NCBI RefSeq assembly: GCF_029080175.1
Contig: NZ_JARFJC010000026.1
From: Luteipulveratus flavus
GTDB lineage: Bacteria; Actinomycetota; Actinomycetes; Actinomycetales; Dermatophilaceae
Direction: 5' to 3' (one strand)
DNA: 64,000 nt
Positions 1-7,969 of this stretch are shown here, in pieces. A model generated the notes under the pieces. That model made no database searches, had not been told where the DNA came from, and saw only the letters and a program-made list of their open reading frames with translations. The translations under genes were made by a program, and so were the position numbers. Position 1 is the first letter of the stretch. Every line of letters starts with the position of its first letter.

Positions 1-1131
1 GTCAGCCACCAGGCGACGACGGGTGGCGACTGGTTCGGGCTCACCTCCTACTGGGACCACGTGCCCGGGGCGATGGTGCCCGTGGCCATCGTCCGGCAGC
101 TCACCGCGACCCTGCTCGGTGAGATGGTGCGCGCCTGCGGTGTCGCCTACGTCACCCGGTACCAGGCGCTGTGCCACCTGGCCGACCACCCGATCTACGC
201 CCAGGTGCTGGTCGACACCGTGCTGGACTTCGTCGCCGTCCCCGGAGTGGAGCCGGTCATCGACGCGATCAGCCTGCTCGGTGAGGGGCTCGCCGAGCAG
301 ACCGCACCCGAGCTGCTCACACTGGGTGCCGACCCCGTCGGACGCGTTCGCGCCGGTGCCACCGCGGCCCTGGCCAACCAGATCCGGATGGGCAGCTTCC
401 CGCACGCGCTACGTCCGCGCCTGCGCCAGCTCATCGGTGCGCTGTGCGCGGGGTCGGTGGACGACGCCCGGCTGGCTCGCCGCCTGATCGTCCGGCTGCC
501 GGAGTCGGAGCGGGAGGAGGGGCTGGCGGTGCTGCGGCGCCGGACCACGCCGCCATCCCAGGCTCCCTCGCCGCGCCGGACGCTCCCGACCCTCGTCCAG
601 GTCGACACGTCGCGGTACGAGCGCGCGGCGCAGGAGGCCACCGGGCTGCCCCGTGACCCGGTGCTGCGGCGGCTGCTGCACGAGGTGCACGTGCACGACC
701 GGATCGAGCTGCGCCACCACGCGTGCCTGCTGCTGATGGCCAGCCCGTACCGCACCGCCGTCGCCGACGTCGCGCTGACCGCGCTGCGTGAGCAGCCGCG
801 CACCCCCGCGTGGGCCGGCGCAGCCATCCTGCTGTCCTACCTCGCGACCGAGGAGCACGCCGCCGACCTCCTCGCCCTGACCGGGCACGAGCGCGACGAC
901 GTCCGGCAGGCGGCCCTCACGGCGCTCACCCACGCGTGCGGGGTGCCTCCTGAGGTCGACCTGCTCGCGGCGTCCACCCTCGGAGGAGTCCCGGACGCCG
1001 CCGTGCGGTACGCGGCCGGCATGGCCGCCCACCCCGCGCTGGGCGAGTGGACGCGCTCGGAGACGATCCCCACCGACATCCGCGAGCGGTGCCGGTGGTG
1101 GCAGCGGCACGGCGCCGCCGTGCGGGCCTGA
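1..1131 (+). CDS. HEAT-like helical repeat protein, 5' end outside window (partial)
   Basis: The frame is already open at base 1, so 376 residues are visible and the true start lies upstream. I do not recognise the family. The product is soluble, without a signal peptide or membrane segment, and consists of Ala/Leu/Arg-rich amphipathic helices of roughly 35-residue spacing. Several stretches pair a helix ending in a basic residue with a short turn, as in HEAT/Armadillo-like scaffolds; about residues 85-150 and 210-330 show this best. It ends four bases before the stop of the convergent HAD gene, so the two probably share a termination zone. A regulator with an N-terminal DNA-binding domain outside the window is possible but cannot be seen. 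Confidence 0.6.
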   Translation, partial: VSHQATTGGDWFGLTSYWDHVPGAMVPVAIVRQLTATLLGEMVRACGVAYVTRYQALCHLADHPIYAQVLVDTVLDFVAVPGVEPVIDAISLLGEGLAEQTAPELLTLGADPVGRVRAGATAALANQIRMGSFPHALRPRLRQLIGALCAGSVDDARLARRLIVRLPESEREEGLAVLRRRTTPPSQAPSPRRTLPTLVQVDTSRYERAAQEATGLPRDPVLRRLLHEVHVHDRIELRHHACLLLMASPYRTAVADVALTALREQPRTPAWAGAAILLSYLATEEHAADLLALTGHERDDVRQAALTALTHACGVPPEVDLLAASTLGGVPDAAVRYAAGMAAHPALGEWTRSETIPTDIRERCRWWQRHGAAVRA

Positions 1132-1134
1132 GCC

Positions 1135-1833
1135 TCAGCGCTGCGGCTGCAGCGGCAGACCCCGCACGATGAGGTCCTCGCGCAGGTGCCCCGTGTCGGT
1201 GAACAGGATGCCGTCGAGGCCGGCCGCGACCGCCGCCTGCACGTTGGCCTCGCTGTCGTCGACGAAGATGCAGTCGTCCAGCCCGCCCAGGTGCCGGATG
1301 CGGTCGGCGAGGACCTCGAAGATCTCCGCGTCCGGCTTGGCCAGGCCTTCCTCACCGGAGACGATGATGTCCTCGAACAGGTCCAGGAAGTCGAAGCGCT
1401 CCAGCGCCTGCGGGAACAGCTCCTCCGACCAGTTGGTCAGCGCCACCAGCGGGACGTCCTGGGCGTGCAGGTCGCGCAGGACCGCCACGGTGTCCTCGAC
1501 GGGCCCGAGCAGCGCCTTGGAGAAGTGCGTCCGGTAGGCGAGGATCTCCTGCTCGAGGTGCGGGTGCTCCTGGACGGCGAGCCGCTCCGCGTCCTCCCAG
1601 GGGCGGCCGGCGTCCTGGGTGTGGTTCCAGGCGGCGAAGTCGAAGGCCGGATCCGCCAGGAACGCCGCGGCCCGCTCCGGCCCGACCTCGGCGGCGATCG
1701 CCGGTGCGGGGTCCCACCGGATCAGGACGTTGCCGAGGTCGAAGACGACGGCATCGACCGGGTTCGGAGCGACGTCGTCGTCCAGGTCGATGACGAAGGG
1801 TGCGTCCACGGGTCCCTGCGGCGGGTGGCTCAT
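1135..1833 (-). CDS. HAD-superfamily hydrolase (YihX-like)
   Basis: A 232-residue haloacid-dehalogenase-fold phosphatase. Motif I is DLGNVL near residue 30, so the second motif aspartate is glycine, as in the YihX/epoxide-hydrolase-like branch. Motif II is LTNWS, the motif III lysine is in AKPD, and motif IV is FVDDSEAN. A helical cap sits between motifs I and II. The ATG at 1833 was chosen because translation upstream of it is low-complexity and runs against priA. Substrate is unknown; glucose-1-phosphate or another sugar phosphate is a family-based guess. The gene lies 44 bases downstream of priA on the same strand and may be read through from it. Confidence 0.8.
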   Translation of the reverse strand: MSHPPQGPVDAPFVIDLDDDVAPNPVDAVVFDLGNVLIRWDPAPAIAAEVGPERAAAFLADPAFDFAAWNHTQDAGRPWEDAERLAVQEHPHLEQEILAYRTHFSKALLGPVEDTVAVLRDLHAQDVPLVALTNWSEELFPQALERFDFLDLFEDIIVSGEEGLAKPDAEIFEVLADRIRHLGGLDDCIFVDDSEANVQAAVAAGLDGILFTDTGHLREDLIVRGLPLQPQR

Positions 1834-1877
1834 GCCGCCAGCCAACCAGTCTCCTGCGACGACCGGCCCGCCGGGGC

Positions 1878-3944
1878 CTACAGCAGCGAGGGGTCGGGGT
1901 CGACGCGTACGCCGATCGACGCGACCTCCTTGTGGGCGCTGCGGGCCGCGCGCATCGACCGCAGGGCCGTCAGGACGTCCGGGGCCACGGGGTACGGGCA
2001 CCGCAGCAGGGCCCGCTGCTGGTCGCCGGCGTCGTCACCGCGCAGCGACGGGAGCGGGCCCAGCACCTGCGCCTCGCCCGGCAGGTCCAGCTCCCTCAGC
2101 GCGTCGGCGAGCGCGAGCCTCGGCCCGGTCAGCTCGGCGACCCACTGCGCCGGCGGCAGCTGCAGCTCGGCGCGCTCCCGCAGCTCCCGGTCGGCGAACC
2201 ACGCCGGAGCCCAGCGCACCAGCGCCTCGACGGCCGGCACGGTCGCGTGGGACGGCGCGCCGCACACCACGACGACGCCGTCCGGACCGGGCCGGGTGAG
2301 CGCGGCGGCCGCCGTCCAGCGGCGCAGCGTCTCGGCCTGCGCCTCCAGCACCGGTCGCTCCAGCAGGGCCCAGGCGTCCAGCAGCAGCGTCGCCGCGTAC
2401 CCGCCGTCCGCCAGCGGCTCCGCGCCCGGCGTCGCGACGACCAGCGCCGGCGCCGACCCCACGTCGTCGACCACCTCACCGGCTCCCGACCGGTGCAGGG
2501 GGACCCCGGGGAACGCCCGACCGAGCTCCTCGGCCGTACGCCGGGCACCGACCACCGTCGACCGCAGCTGGGTGCTCTCGCACTCCGGGCAGCGGAAGGC
2601 AGCCTCCACCCGACCGCACCACCGGCAGACCGGACGTCGGCCGGCGGCGTCCAGCGCCAGCGGTCCGTGGCAGTGCGCGCACCGCGCGGGGGTACGGCAG
2701 CGCTGGCAGGACAGTGCCGGCAGGTAGCCGCGGCGCGGGACCTGGACCAGCACCGGGCCGCAGGCGAGTGCGGCCCGCGCGGCCTCCCAGGCCCGGGACG
2801 GGAGATGGGCCCGGGCCGCCGGACCGGTGCGCTCGACGTCGATGTCGTCTCCGGCGACGACGACCCGCGGCAGGTCGGACCGGCCCCGAGGTGCCTCCAC
2901 ACCGCGCACCCGCCCGGCGCCGAGCCAGGCCTGCACCGGCACCGACCGGGTGAACCCGCCGAGCACGAGGGCCGCGCCCTCCAGCTCGGCGCGCACCGCC
3001 AGCACGTCGCGGGTGTGCGGGTACGGAGCGCGGGGCTCGCTCAGCGCGTCGTCGCCGTCGTCCCAGCAGGCGAGCAGGCCGAGGTCCTGGACCGGTGCGT
3101 ACGCCGCCGCCCGGGTCCCGACGACGCAGTGCACGTGGCCGCGCAGGACCTTCAACCACGCGGTGTACCGCGCCTGCGGCCCCTGCTCGGCCCCGAGGCG
3201 TACGTGCTGCCCGGCGCCCAGCCGCTGCGTCAGAGCGGCGTCCAGCCGGTCGACGTCCCGGCCGTCGGGGGCGACCAGCACGACCCCCCGCCCCGAGCGC
3301 AGGGTGGCCAGCGCCAGGTCGGCGAGCGCCGCCGGCCAGTCCAGCGCCGGGTCGGTCGTCGGCCGGGCGATCCAGGAGGCGGCCGGCGACTCCCCCGCGC
3401 CGATGCGGGTCAGCAGCGCGGGGCCTGCGACGTACCGTTGCCAGGGCGCGCCGGTCGGCTCGGGAGGGCGTCCGCGCTCGGCCGGCTCCAGCGGCAGGGC
3501 CTTCTCCGCGCGCGCGTGCCGTGGCGGGATCGCCAGGCGCAGCACGTCGCCGAGGGTGCCGGCGTAGCGCTCCGCGATCCTGCGGCACACGGCGAGCGTG
3601 CGAGGGGTGAGGACGGGCTCGGGGCTCACCACCCGCCGCAGCGGGGCGAGCCGGCCGGTGTGCTCCGCCTGGTCGCAGCGCTCCAGCAGGTAGCCGTCGA
3701 CGTCCTTGCCCGCGAACCGGACCTTCAGCCGGCAACCCGGCTGCGCGGCCTCGTCCAGCTCGGCCGGCACGACGTACTCGAACGGGCGGTCCAGGTGCGC
3801 CAGCCCGGTGTCGACGTGGACGACCGCGACGGGCCGGGTCGGCGCGAGCTGTGGACCGTCGTCCCGAGGCGGCGCCGACGGGACGGCGCCCCGCAGCAGC
3901 GCGAGCTGCTCCGGGGCTGCCTGGGCCGGCTCCTGCGGACTCAT
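1878..3944 (-). CDS. priA: Primosomal protein N' (PriA), actinobacterial helicase-degenerate type
   Basis: A 688-residue PriA homologue for restarting stalled replication forks. The N-terminal 3'-DNA-binding region (HVDTGLAHLDRPFEYVVP) is well conserved. A zinc-binding region with four CxxC pairs spans about residues 408-455. The helicase core has lost its signatures: the Walker A position reads LRSGRGVVLVAPDGRD with no GKT, and the DEEH box reads CWDDGDD. Actinobacterial PriA proteins are known for this loss, so a structural loader role without ATP-driven unwinding is likely. ATG 3944 was chosen; an upstream in-frame start at 4019 would add 25 unconserved residues. It follows metK by about 100 bases. 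Confidence 0.9.
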   Translation of the reverse strand: MSPQEPAQAAPEQLALLRGAVPSAPPRDDGPQLAPTRPVAVVHVDTGLAHLDRPFEYVVPAELDEAAQPGCRLKVRFAGKDVDGYLLERCDQAEHTGRLAPLRRVVSPEPVLTPRTLAVCRRIAERYAGTLGDVLRLAIPPRHARAEKALPLEPAERGRPPEPTGAPWQRYVAGPALLTRIGAGESPAASWIARPTTDPALDWPAALADLALATLRSGRGVVLVAPDGRDVDRLDAALTQRLGAGQHVRLGAEQGPQARYTAWLKVLRGHVHCVVGTRAAAYAPVQDLGLLACWDDGDDALSEPRAPYPHTRDVLAVRAELEGAALVLGGFTRSVPVQAWLGAGRVRGVEAPRGRSDLPRVVVAGDDIDVERTGPAARAHLPSRAWEAARAALACGPVLVQVPRRGYLPALSCQRCRTPARCAHCHGPLALDAAGRRPVCRWCGRVEAAFRCPECESTQLRSTVVGARRTAEELGRAFPGVPLHRSGAGEVVDDVGSAPALVVATPGAEPLADGGYAATLLLDAWALLERPVLEAQAETLRRWTAAAALTRPGPDGVVVVCGAPSHATVPAVEALVRWAPAWFADRELRERAELQLPPAQWVAELTGPRLALADALRELDLPGEAQVLGPLPSLRGDDAGDQQRALLRCPYPVAPDVLTALRSMRAARSAHKEVASIGVRVDPDPSLL

Positions 3945-4046
3945 GGCCGCAGTTCTACCCTCCGCGGGCGACACCGGCGGCACGGGGTGTGCGGACACGA
4001 CGACGCCGCCCCGCCACACGGCAGGACGGCGTCGTCGACGGAGTGA

Positions 4047-5267
4047 TCAGCCGCGCACGGCCTTCTGCAGGGCCTCGACCTTGTCGGTCTGCTCCCAGGT
4101 GAAGGGACGCTCCACGCCCTCGGCCGTGGTCCGGCCGAAGTGACCGTAGGCGGCGGTCGGCTTGTAGATCGGGCGCAGCAGGTCCAGCTCGTGGATCAGC
4201 GCCGCCGGGCGCAGGTCGAAGACCGTGCTGATCGCCTGCTGGATCTTGTCCAGCGGCGCGGTCTCGGTGCCGAACGTCTCGACGTACAGACCGACCGGCT
4301 GGGCCTTGCCGATGGCGTAGGCGACCTGCACCTCGCAGCGCGTGGCGAGGCCGGCGGCGACGACGTTCTTCGCGACCCAGCGCATGGTGTACGCCGCGGA
4401 GCGGTCGACCTTCGAGGGGTCCTTGCCGGAGAAGGCGCCGCCACCGTGACGAGCCATGCCGCCGTAGGTGTCGACGATGATCTTGCGACCGGTCAGGCCG
4501 GCGTCACCCATCGGGCCGCCGATGACGAACTTGCCCGTCGGGTTGATGTAGCTCTTGTACCCCGTGGCGTCCAGCGTGCTCCCCTCGCGCGCGAGGTCCT
4601 CCAGCACCGGGTCGATGACGAACTTCTTGATGTCCGGCTCGAGCAGGGTGTCCAGCGAGATGTCCTCGGCGTGCTGGGTCGACAGCACCACGGTGTCCAG
4701 GGAGACGGCCTTGTCACCCTCGTAGCCGATGGTGACCTGGGTCTTGCCGTCGGGACGCAGGTAGGCCAGCTGGCCGTCCTTGCGCACCTGGGTGAGGCGC
4801 TCGGAGAGCCGGTGCGCGAGGTGGATCGGCAGCGGCATCAGCTCGGCGGTGTCGTCGCAGGCGTACCCGAACATCAGGCCCTGGTCGCCCGCGCCCTGCT
4901 GGTCGTAGGCGTGGTCGGCACCGGAGGTACGACGCTCGTGGGCGGTGTCGACGCCCTGGGCGATGTCCGGGCTCTGCTGACCGATGGAGATCGACACCCC
5001 GCAGGAGTGGCCGTCGAAGCCCTTGGCCGAGGAGTCGTAGCCGATGCCGACGATCGTCTCGCGGACGATCTTGGCGATGTCGACGTACCCGCTGGTGGTG
5101 ACCTCACCGGCCACGTGCACCAGACCCGTGGTGACCATGGTCTCCACCGCCACGCGGGCGCTCGGGTCCTGCTCGAGCATCGCGTCGAGGATCGAGTCGC
5201 TGATCTGGTCACAGATCTTGTCGGGGTGTCCCTCGGTGACGGACTCGGACGTGAACAGACGTGCCAC
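4047..5267 (-). CDS. metK: S-adenosylmethionine synthetase
   Basis: A 406-residue enzyme that makes S-adenosylmethionine from methionine and ATP in the cytosol. The start GTG at 5267 gives the family's standard opening VARLFTSESVTEGHPDK, with the ATP-binding GHPDK. Also visible are the glycine-rich loop GGGAFSGKDPSKVDRS, the methionine-binding DQG (DQGLMFGYA) and KPTAAYGHFGR near the C-terminus. The length is normal. The frame is open far upstream, but that extension is unlike any MetK and overlaps coaBC, so it was rejected. It lies 56 bases downstream of coaBC on the same strand, and no SAM riboswitch is visible in that gap. Confidence 0.97.
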   Translation of the reverse strand: MARLFTSESVTEGHPDKICDQISDSILDAMLEQDPSARVAVETMVTTGLVHVAGEVTTSGYVDIAKIVRETIVGIGYDSSAKGFDGHSCGVSISIGQQSPDIAQGVDTAHERRTSGADHAYDQQGAGDQGLMFGYACDDTAELMPLPIHLAHRLSERLTQVRKDGQLAYLRPDGKTQVTIGYEGDKAVSLDTVVLSTQHAEDISLDTLLEPDIKKFVIDPVLEDLAREGSTLDATGYKSYINPTGKFVIGGPMGDAGLTGRKIIVDTYGGMARHGGGAFSGKDPSKVDRSAAYTMRWVAKNVVAAGLATRCEVQVAYAIGKAQPVGLYVETFGTETAPLDKIQQAISTVFDLRPAALIHELDLLRPIYKPTAAYGHFGRTTAEGVERPFTWEQTDKVEALQKAVRG

Positions 5268-5323
5268 GGGTTCTCCTGTCGGTTGCAGCGGCGCAGAACG
5301 TGGCGAACCACGTCGCGGGGAGT

Positions 5324-6541
5324 CTAGGACGTGTGGAGCAGCGGGATGACGGCATCCCAGAGCGCGGCGGCCACCTCGGCCTTGGTCGCCGGACCGACGG
5401 TGGTCACCTCGGGGCTGCCTCGGCGCAGCAGGTGGACGGTCGTGTGGTCCTGTCCGAAGGTCAGTCCGTCGCCGACCTGGTTGGCCACCAGCAGGTCGCA
5501 GCCCTTGCGCTCGAGCTTGGCGCGGGCGTAGCTGAGCAGGTCGCCGTGCTCGTCGCCGGTCTCGGCGGCGAACCCCACCAGGACGGGACGGGCGCAGTCG
5601 CCGCGCTGGCGCACCAGCTCGGCGAGGATGTCGGGGTTGCGCACCAGCCGCACGGTGGGCGCGGCGTCGGGATCGGCCGGGTCGTGGGTCTTCTTGATCT
5701 TGGTCCCGGCCGCCTCGGCGGGGCGGAAGTCCGCGACGGCGGCCGCCATGACCACGACGTCGGCCTGGACCGCGGTCACCTGCTCCTGCAGCTGGAGCGC
5801 GGTCTCGACCGTGACGAGGTCGACGCCGGCGGGCGTCGGCAGGGTCGAGGTGGAGATCAGCGTGACCTTCGCCCCGCGGCGCGCGGCCGCGTCGGCGATG
5901 GCGTACCCCTGCTTGCCGCTGGAGCGGTTGCCGAGGTACCGCACCGGGTCCAGGGGCTCGCGGGTGCCTCCGGCGGTGACGACCACGTGCACACCGGTGA
6001 GCGCGTCGTCCGCCGGCGCGCTCAGGACCTGCTGGCAGTACGCCGCGATGTCCTCCGGCTCGGGAAGCCGGCCGGGACCGGTGTCGGCACCGGTGAGCCG
6101 CCCCGAGGCGGTGTCCATCACGTGGACACCGCGGCTGCGCAGCGTCGCCACGTTGGCCGCCGTGGCGGGGTGCTGCCACATCTCGGTGTGCATCGCCGGC
6201 GCCATCACGACAGGGCACCGGGCGGTGAGCAGGGTGCTGGTCAGCAGGTCGTCGGCGAGGCCGTGAGCGGCCTTGGCGAGCAGGTCGGCGGTCGCCGGAG
6301 CGACGACCACCAGGTCGGCCTGCTGGCCGATCCGCACGTGCGGCACCTCGTGGACGTCGGTCCACACATCGGTGCTCACCGGCTTGCCGGACAGCGCCGC
6401 CCAGGTCGGTTCACCGACGAACTGCAGGGCGGCCGCGGTCGGGACGACCGTCACGTCGTACCCGGACTCGGTGAAACGACGCAGCAGCGACGCGACCTTG
6501 TACGCCGCGATTCCGCCGCCGACGCCGAGGACGATCCGCAT
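5324..6541 (-). CDS. coaBC: Bifunctional phosphopantothenoylcysteine decarboxylase / phosphopantothenate-cysteine ligase
   Basis: A 405-residue fused enzyme for two consecutive steps of coenzyme A synthesis: CTP-dependent joining of cysteine to 4'-phosphopantothenate, then FMN-dependent decarboxylation. The N-terminal flavoprotein domain opens with MRIVLGVGGGIAAYK and contains the catalytic-loop motif APAMHTEMW near residue 115. The C-terminal CoaB domain begins near residue 190 (VVVTAGGTREPLDPVRYLGN) and includes the KIKK dinucleotide region. It follows rpoZ by 28 bases, the usual actinobacterial order. Both active domains look intact. Confidence 0.97.
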   Translation of the reverse strand: MRIVLGVGGGIAAYKVASLLRRFTESGYDVTVVPTAAALQFVGEPTWAALSGKPVSTDVWTDVHEVPHVRIGQQADLVVVAPATADLLAKAAHGLADDLLTSTLLTARCPVVMAPAMHTEMWQHPATAANVATLRSRGVHVMDTASGRLTGADTGPGRLPEPEDIAAYCQQVLSAPADDALTGVHVVVTAGGTREPLDPVRYLGNRSSGKQGYAIADAAARRGAKVTLISTSTLPTPAGVDLVTVETALQLQEQVTAVQADVVVMAAAVADFRPAEAAGTKIKKTHDPADPDAAPTVRLVRNPDILAELVRQRGDCARPVLVGFAAETGDEHGDLLSYARAKLERKGCDLLVANQVGDGLTFGQDHTTVHLLRRGSPEVTTVGPATKAEVAAALWDAVIPLLHTS

Positions 6542-6569
6542 GGGAGGTCGGAGCCGAGGCCGTGGAGCC

Positions 6570-6833
6570 TCAGGCCTCCTGCTTCTCCATCGTCAGCAGA
6601 CGGTCGTTGATCTCCCGCAGCGCGACGGACAGCGGCTTGTCGTTGACCTGGCTGTCGACGAGCGGGCCGACGTACTCCAGCAGGCCCTCGGACAGCTGGG
6701 AGTAGTAGGCGTTGATCTGCCGCGCACGCTTGGCCGAGTAGATGACCAGTGCGTACTTGGAGTCGGCGACCTCCAGGAGGTCGTCGATCGGCGGGTTGGT
6801 GATGCCCTCGGGGGCGGCCTGGGTGCCAGACAC
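6570..6833 (-). CDS. rpoZ: RNA polymerase omega subunit
   Basis: An 87-residue omega subunit that helps assemble and stabilise beta-prime in core RNA polymerase. It matches the actinobacterial family in length and in the core NPPIDDLLEVADSKYALVIYSAKRARQIN, and the Ala-Lys-Arg-Ala-Arg-Gln stretch is typical. It starts with GTG at 6833, 15 bases after the gmk stop; the ribosome-binding site is weak, suggesting translational coupling to gmk. It is part of the mihF-gmk-rpoZ-coaBC transcript. Confidence 0.95.
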   Translation of the reverse strand: MSGTQAAPEGITNPPIDDLLEVADSKYALVIYSAKRARQINAYYSQLSEGLLEYVGPLVDSQVNDKPLSVALREINDRLLTMEKQEA

Positions 6834-6848
6834 GAAGAGGTCTCGCTT

Positions 6849-7421
6849 TCAGTGGGTGGGTTTGCGCATCAATGATACGAGGTCCTCGGCCGCACGCCGA
6901 ACGTCGTCGTTGACGATGGTGGTGTCGAACTCGTCGACGGCCGCCAGCTCGGCCCTCGCGGTCTGCAGTCGGACGTCCTGCTCGTCGGCCGTCTCGGTGC
7001 CCCGGCCGACGAGCCGGCGGACCAGCTCCTCCCAGCTCGGAGGCTCCAGGAACACCAGGTACGCCTCGGGCATGCGCTCCTTGACCTGCCGGGCGCCCTG
7101 CAGGTCGATCTCCAGCAGGGGCAGCCGGCCGCGCGCGATCGCGTCCAGCACCGGCCGGCGGGGTGTGCCGTAGCTCGCGCGCCCGTGCACGACGGCGTAC
7201 TCCAGCAGCTCGCCCTCGTCGGCCATCCGCTGGAACTCCTCGTCGGAGACGAAGAAGTAGTGGACCCCGTCGACCTCGCCGGGTCGCGGCGGCCGGGTGG
7301 TGGCGGACACCGACAGCCACACCTCGGGGAAGTTCTCCCGGACGTAGGCGGCGACGGTGCCCTTACCGACAGCGGTCGGGCCGGCCAGGACGACCAGCCG
7401 ACCGGGTACCTCAGCAGACAC
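6849..7421 (-). CDS. gmk: Guanylate kinase
   Basis: A 190-residue kinase that phosphorylates GMP to GDP with ATP. The P-loop GPTAVGKGT is near residue 14, followed by the GMP-binding signature SATTRPPRPGEVDGVHYFF and the EYAVVHG segment. The C-terminal IVNDD element is present. GTG 7421 gives the standard compact N-terminus (VSAEVPGRLVVLAGP); the reading frame extends further upstream but would overlap mihF, so the shorter start was preferred. The start lies seven bases after the mihF stop, consistent with coupling. Confidence 0.95.
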   Translation of the reverse strand: MSAEVPGRLVVLAGPTAVGKGTVAAYVRENFPEVWLSVSATTRPPRPGEVDGVHYFFVSDEEFQRMADEGELLEYAVVHGRASYGTPRRPVLDAIARGRLPLLEIDLQGARQVKERMPEAYLVFLEPPSWEELVRRLVGRGTETADEQDVRLQTARAELAAVDEFDTTIVNDDVRRAAEDLVSLMRKPTH

Positions 7422-7428
7422 GAGCGGG

Positions 7429-7746
7429 TCAGGCTCCTTCGAAGCGGCCGAGCAGCGCGCTGATCTGGTTGGCGCCGAGGCCACGGACGCGACGGCTCTC
7501 GGAGATGCCGATCTCCTCCATGATCTGGCGGGCGCGCACCCGCCCGACCCCGGGCATCGACTCCAGCAGCGCGGACACCTTCATCTTGCCGATGACCTCG
7601 TTCTCGCGACCGGACTCGATCACGTCCCGCAGCGAGCCCTGGGCGTACTTCAGGCGGTTCTTCACCGCCGCCCGCTCCCGGCGCGCCCGCGCCGCCTTCT
7701 CCAGCGCCTCCGCACGTTGCTCGGGGGTCAAGGGCGGAAGGGCCAC
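7429..7746 (-). CDS. mihF: Actinobacterial integration host factor (MihF)
   Basis: A 105-residue nucleoid-associated protein of the actinobacterial IHF family, unrelated to the proteobacterial IhfA/B pair. It begins VALPPLTPEQRAEALEKAA at GTG 7746. An N-terminal basic helix is followed by a helix-two-turn-helix (MPGVGRVRARQIMEEIGI) and the conserved ending RRVRGLGANQISALL. It binds DNA non-specifically and affects supercoiling and recombination. It is first in the mihF-gmk-rpoZ-coaBC group, with a candidate promoter 75-105 bases upstream of its start. Confidence 0.95.
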   Translation of the reverse strand: MALPPLTPEQRAEALEKAARARRERAAVKNRLKYAQGSLRDVIESGRENEVIGKMKVSALLESMPGVGRVRARQIMEEIGISESRRVRGLGANQISALLGRFEGA

Positions 7747-7820
7747 GGGCGGACTCCTATGGTCGGGCGAACGCGCGGACACCGGGCAGGCGTCCGTCGC
7801 GGGGAGAAGGGCTCTACCGG

Positions 7821-7850
7821 AACCTAGCGAGTGATCGTCAGGTGAGGCAA
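7821..7850 (-). promoter_or_regulatory. Candidate sigma-A-type promoter for the mihF-gmk-rpoZ-coaBC operon
   Basis: Read on the minus strand, TTGCCT (7845-7850) and TAGGTT (7821-7826) are separated by 18 bases, a good match to actinobacterial housekeeping promoters. Transcription would start near 7814, leaving a leader of about 68 nt. No other equally good pair is seen between mihF and the divergent sigma-factor gene. Confidence 0.5.
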
Positions 7851-7902
7851 CGCGGGCGGCTGCGCGGTGCCCGGCGGCGGGCCCGAGAGCCTCGGATCGC
7901 GC

Positions 7903-7930
7903 TGTCACACCCGGTCGTGCGGGCGGGGTC
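7903..7930 (+). promoter_or_regulatory. Candidate ECF41-type autoregulatory promoter
   Basis: TGTCACA at 7903-7909 is identical to the -35 consensus known for ECF41 sigma factors. Seventeen bases later comes GGTC (7927-7930), one mismatch from the ECF41 -10 core CGTC. It lies 40-67 bases upstream of an ECF41-like gene in the same orientation, the expected position for autoregulation. Confidence 0.6.
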
Positions 7931-7969
7931 CACCTCCATGACACGATCGTCACGGCCACGGGAGGACGC

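Noticed and set aside
3945..4019. Longer priA start at 4019
   Set aside because: It adds unconserved residues and no better ribosome site.
5268..6365. N-terminal extension of metK by the open frame upstream
   Set aside because: The extension covers coaBC and does not match MetK; the standard start GTG 5267 fits.
7948..7951. CGTC as -10 of the ECF41 promoter
   Set aside because: It lies 38 bases after TGTCACA, far beyond the 16-17 base spacing.
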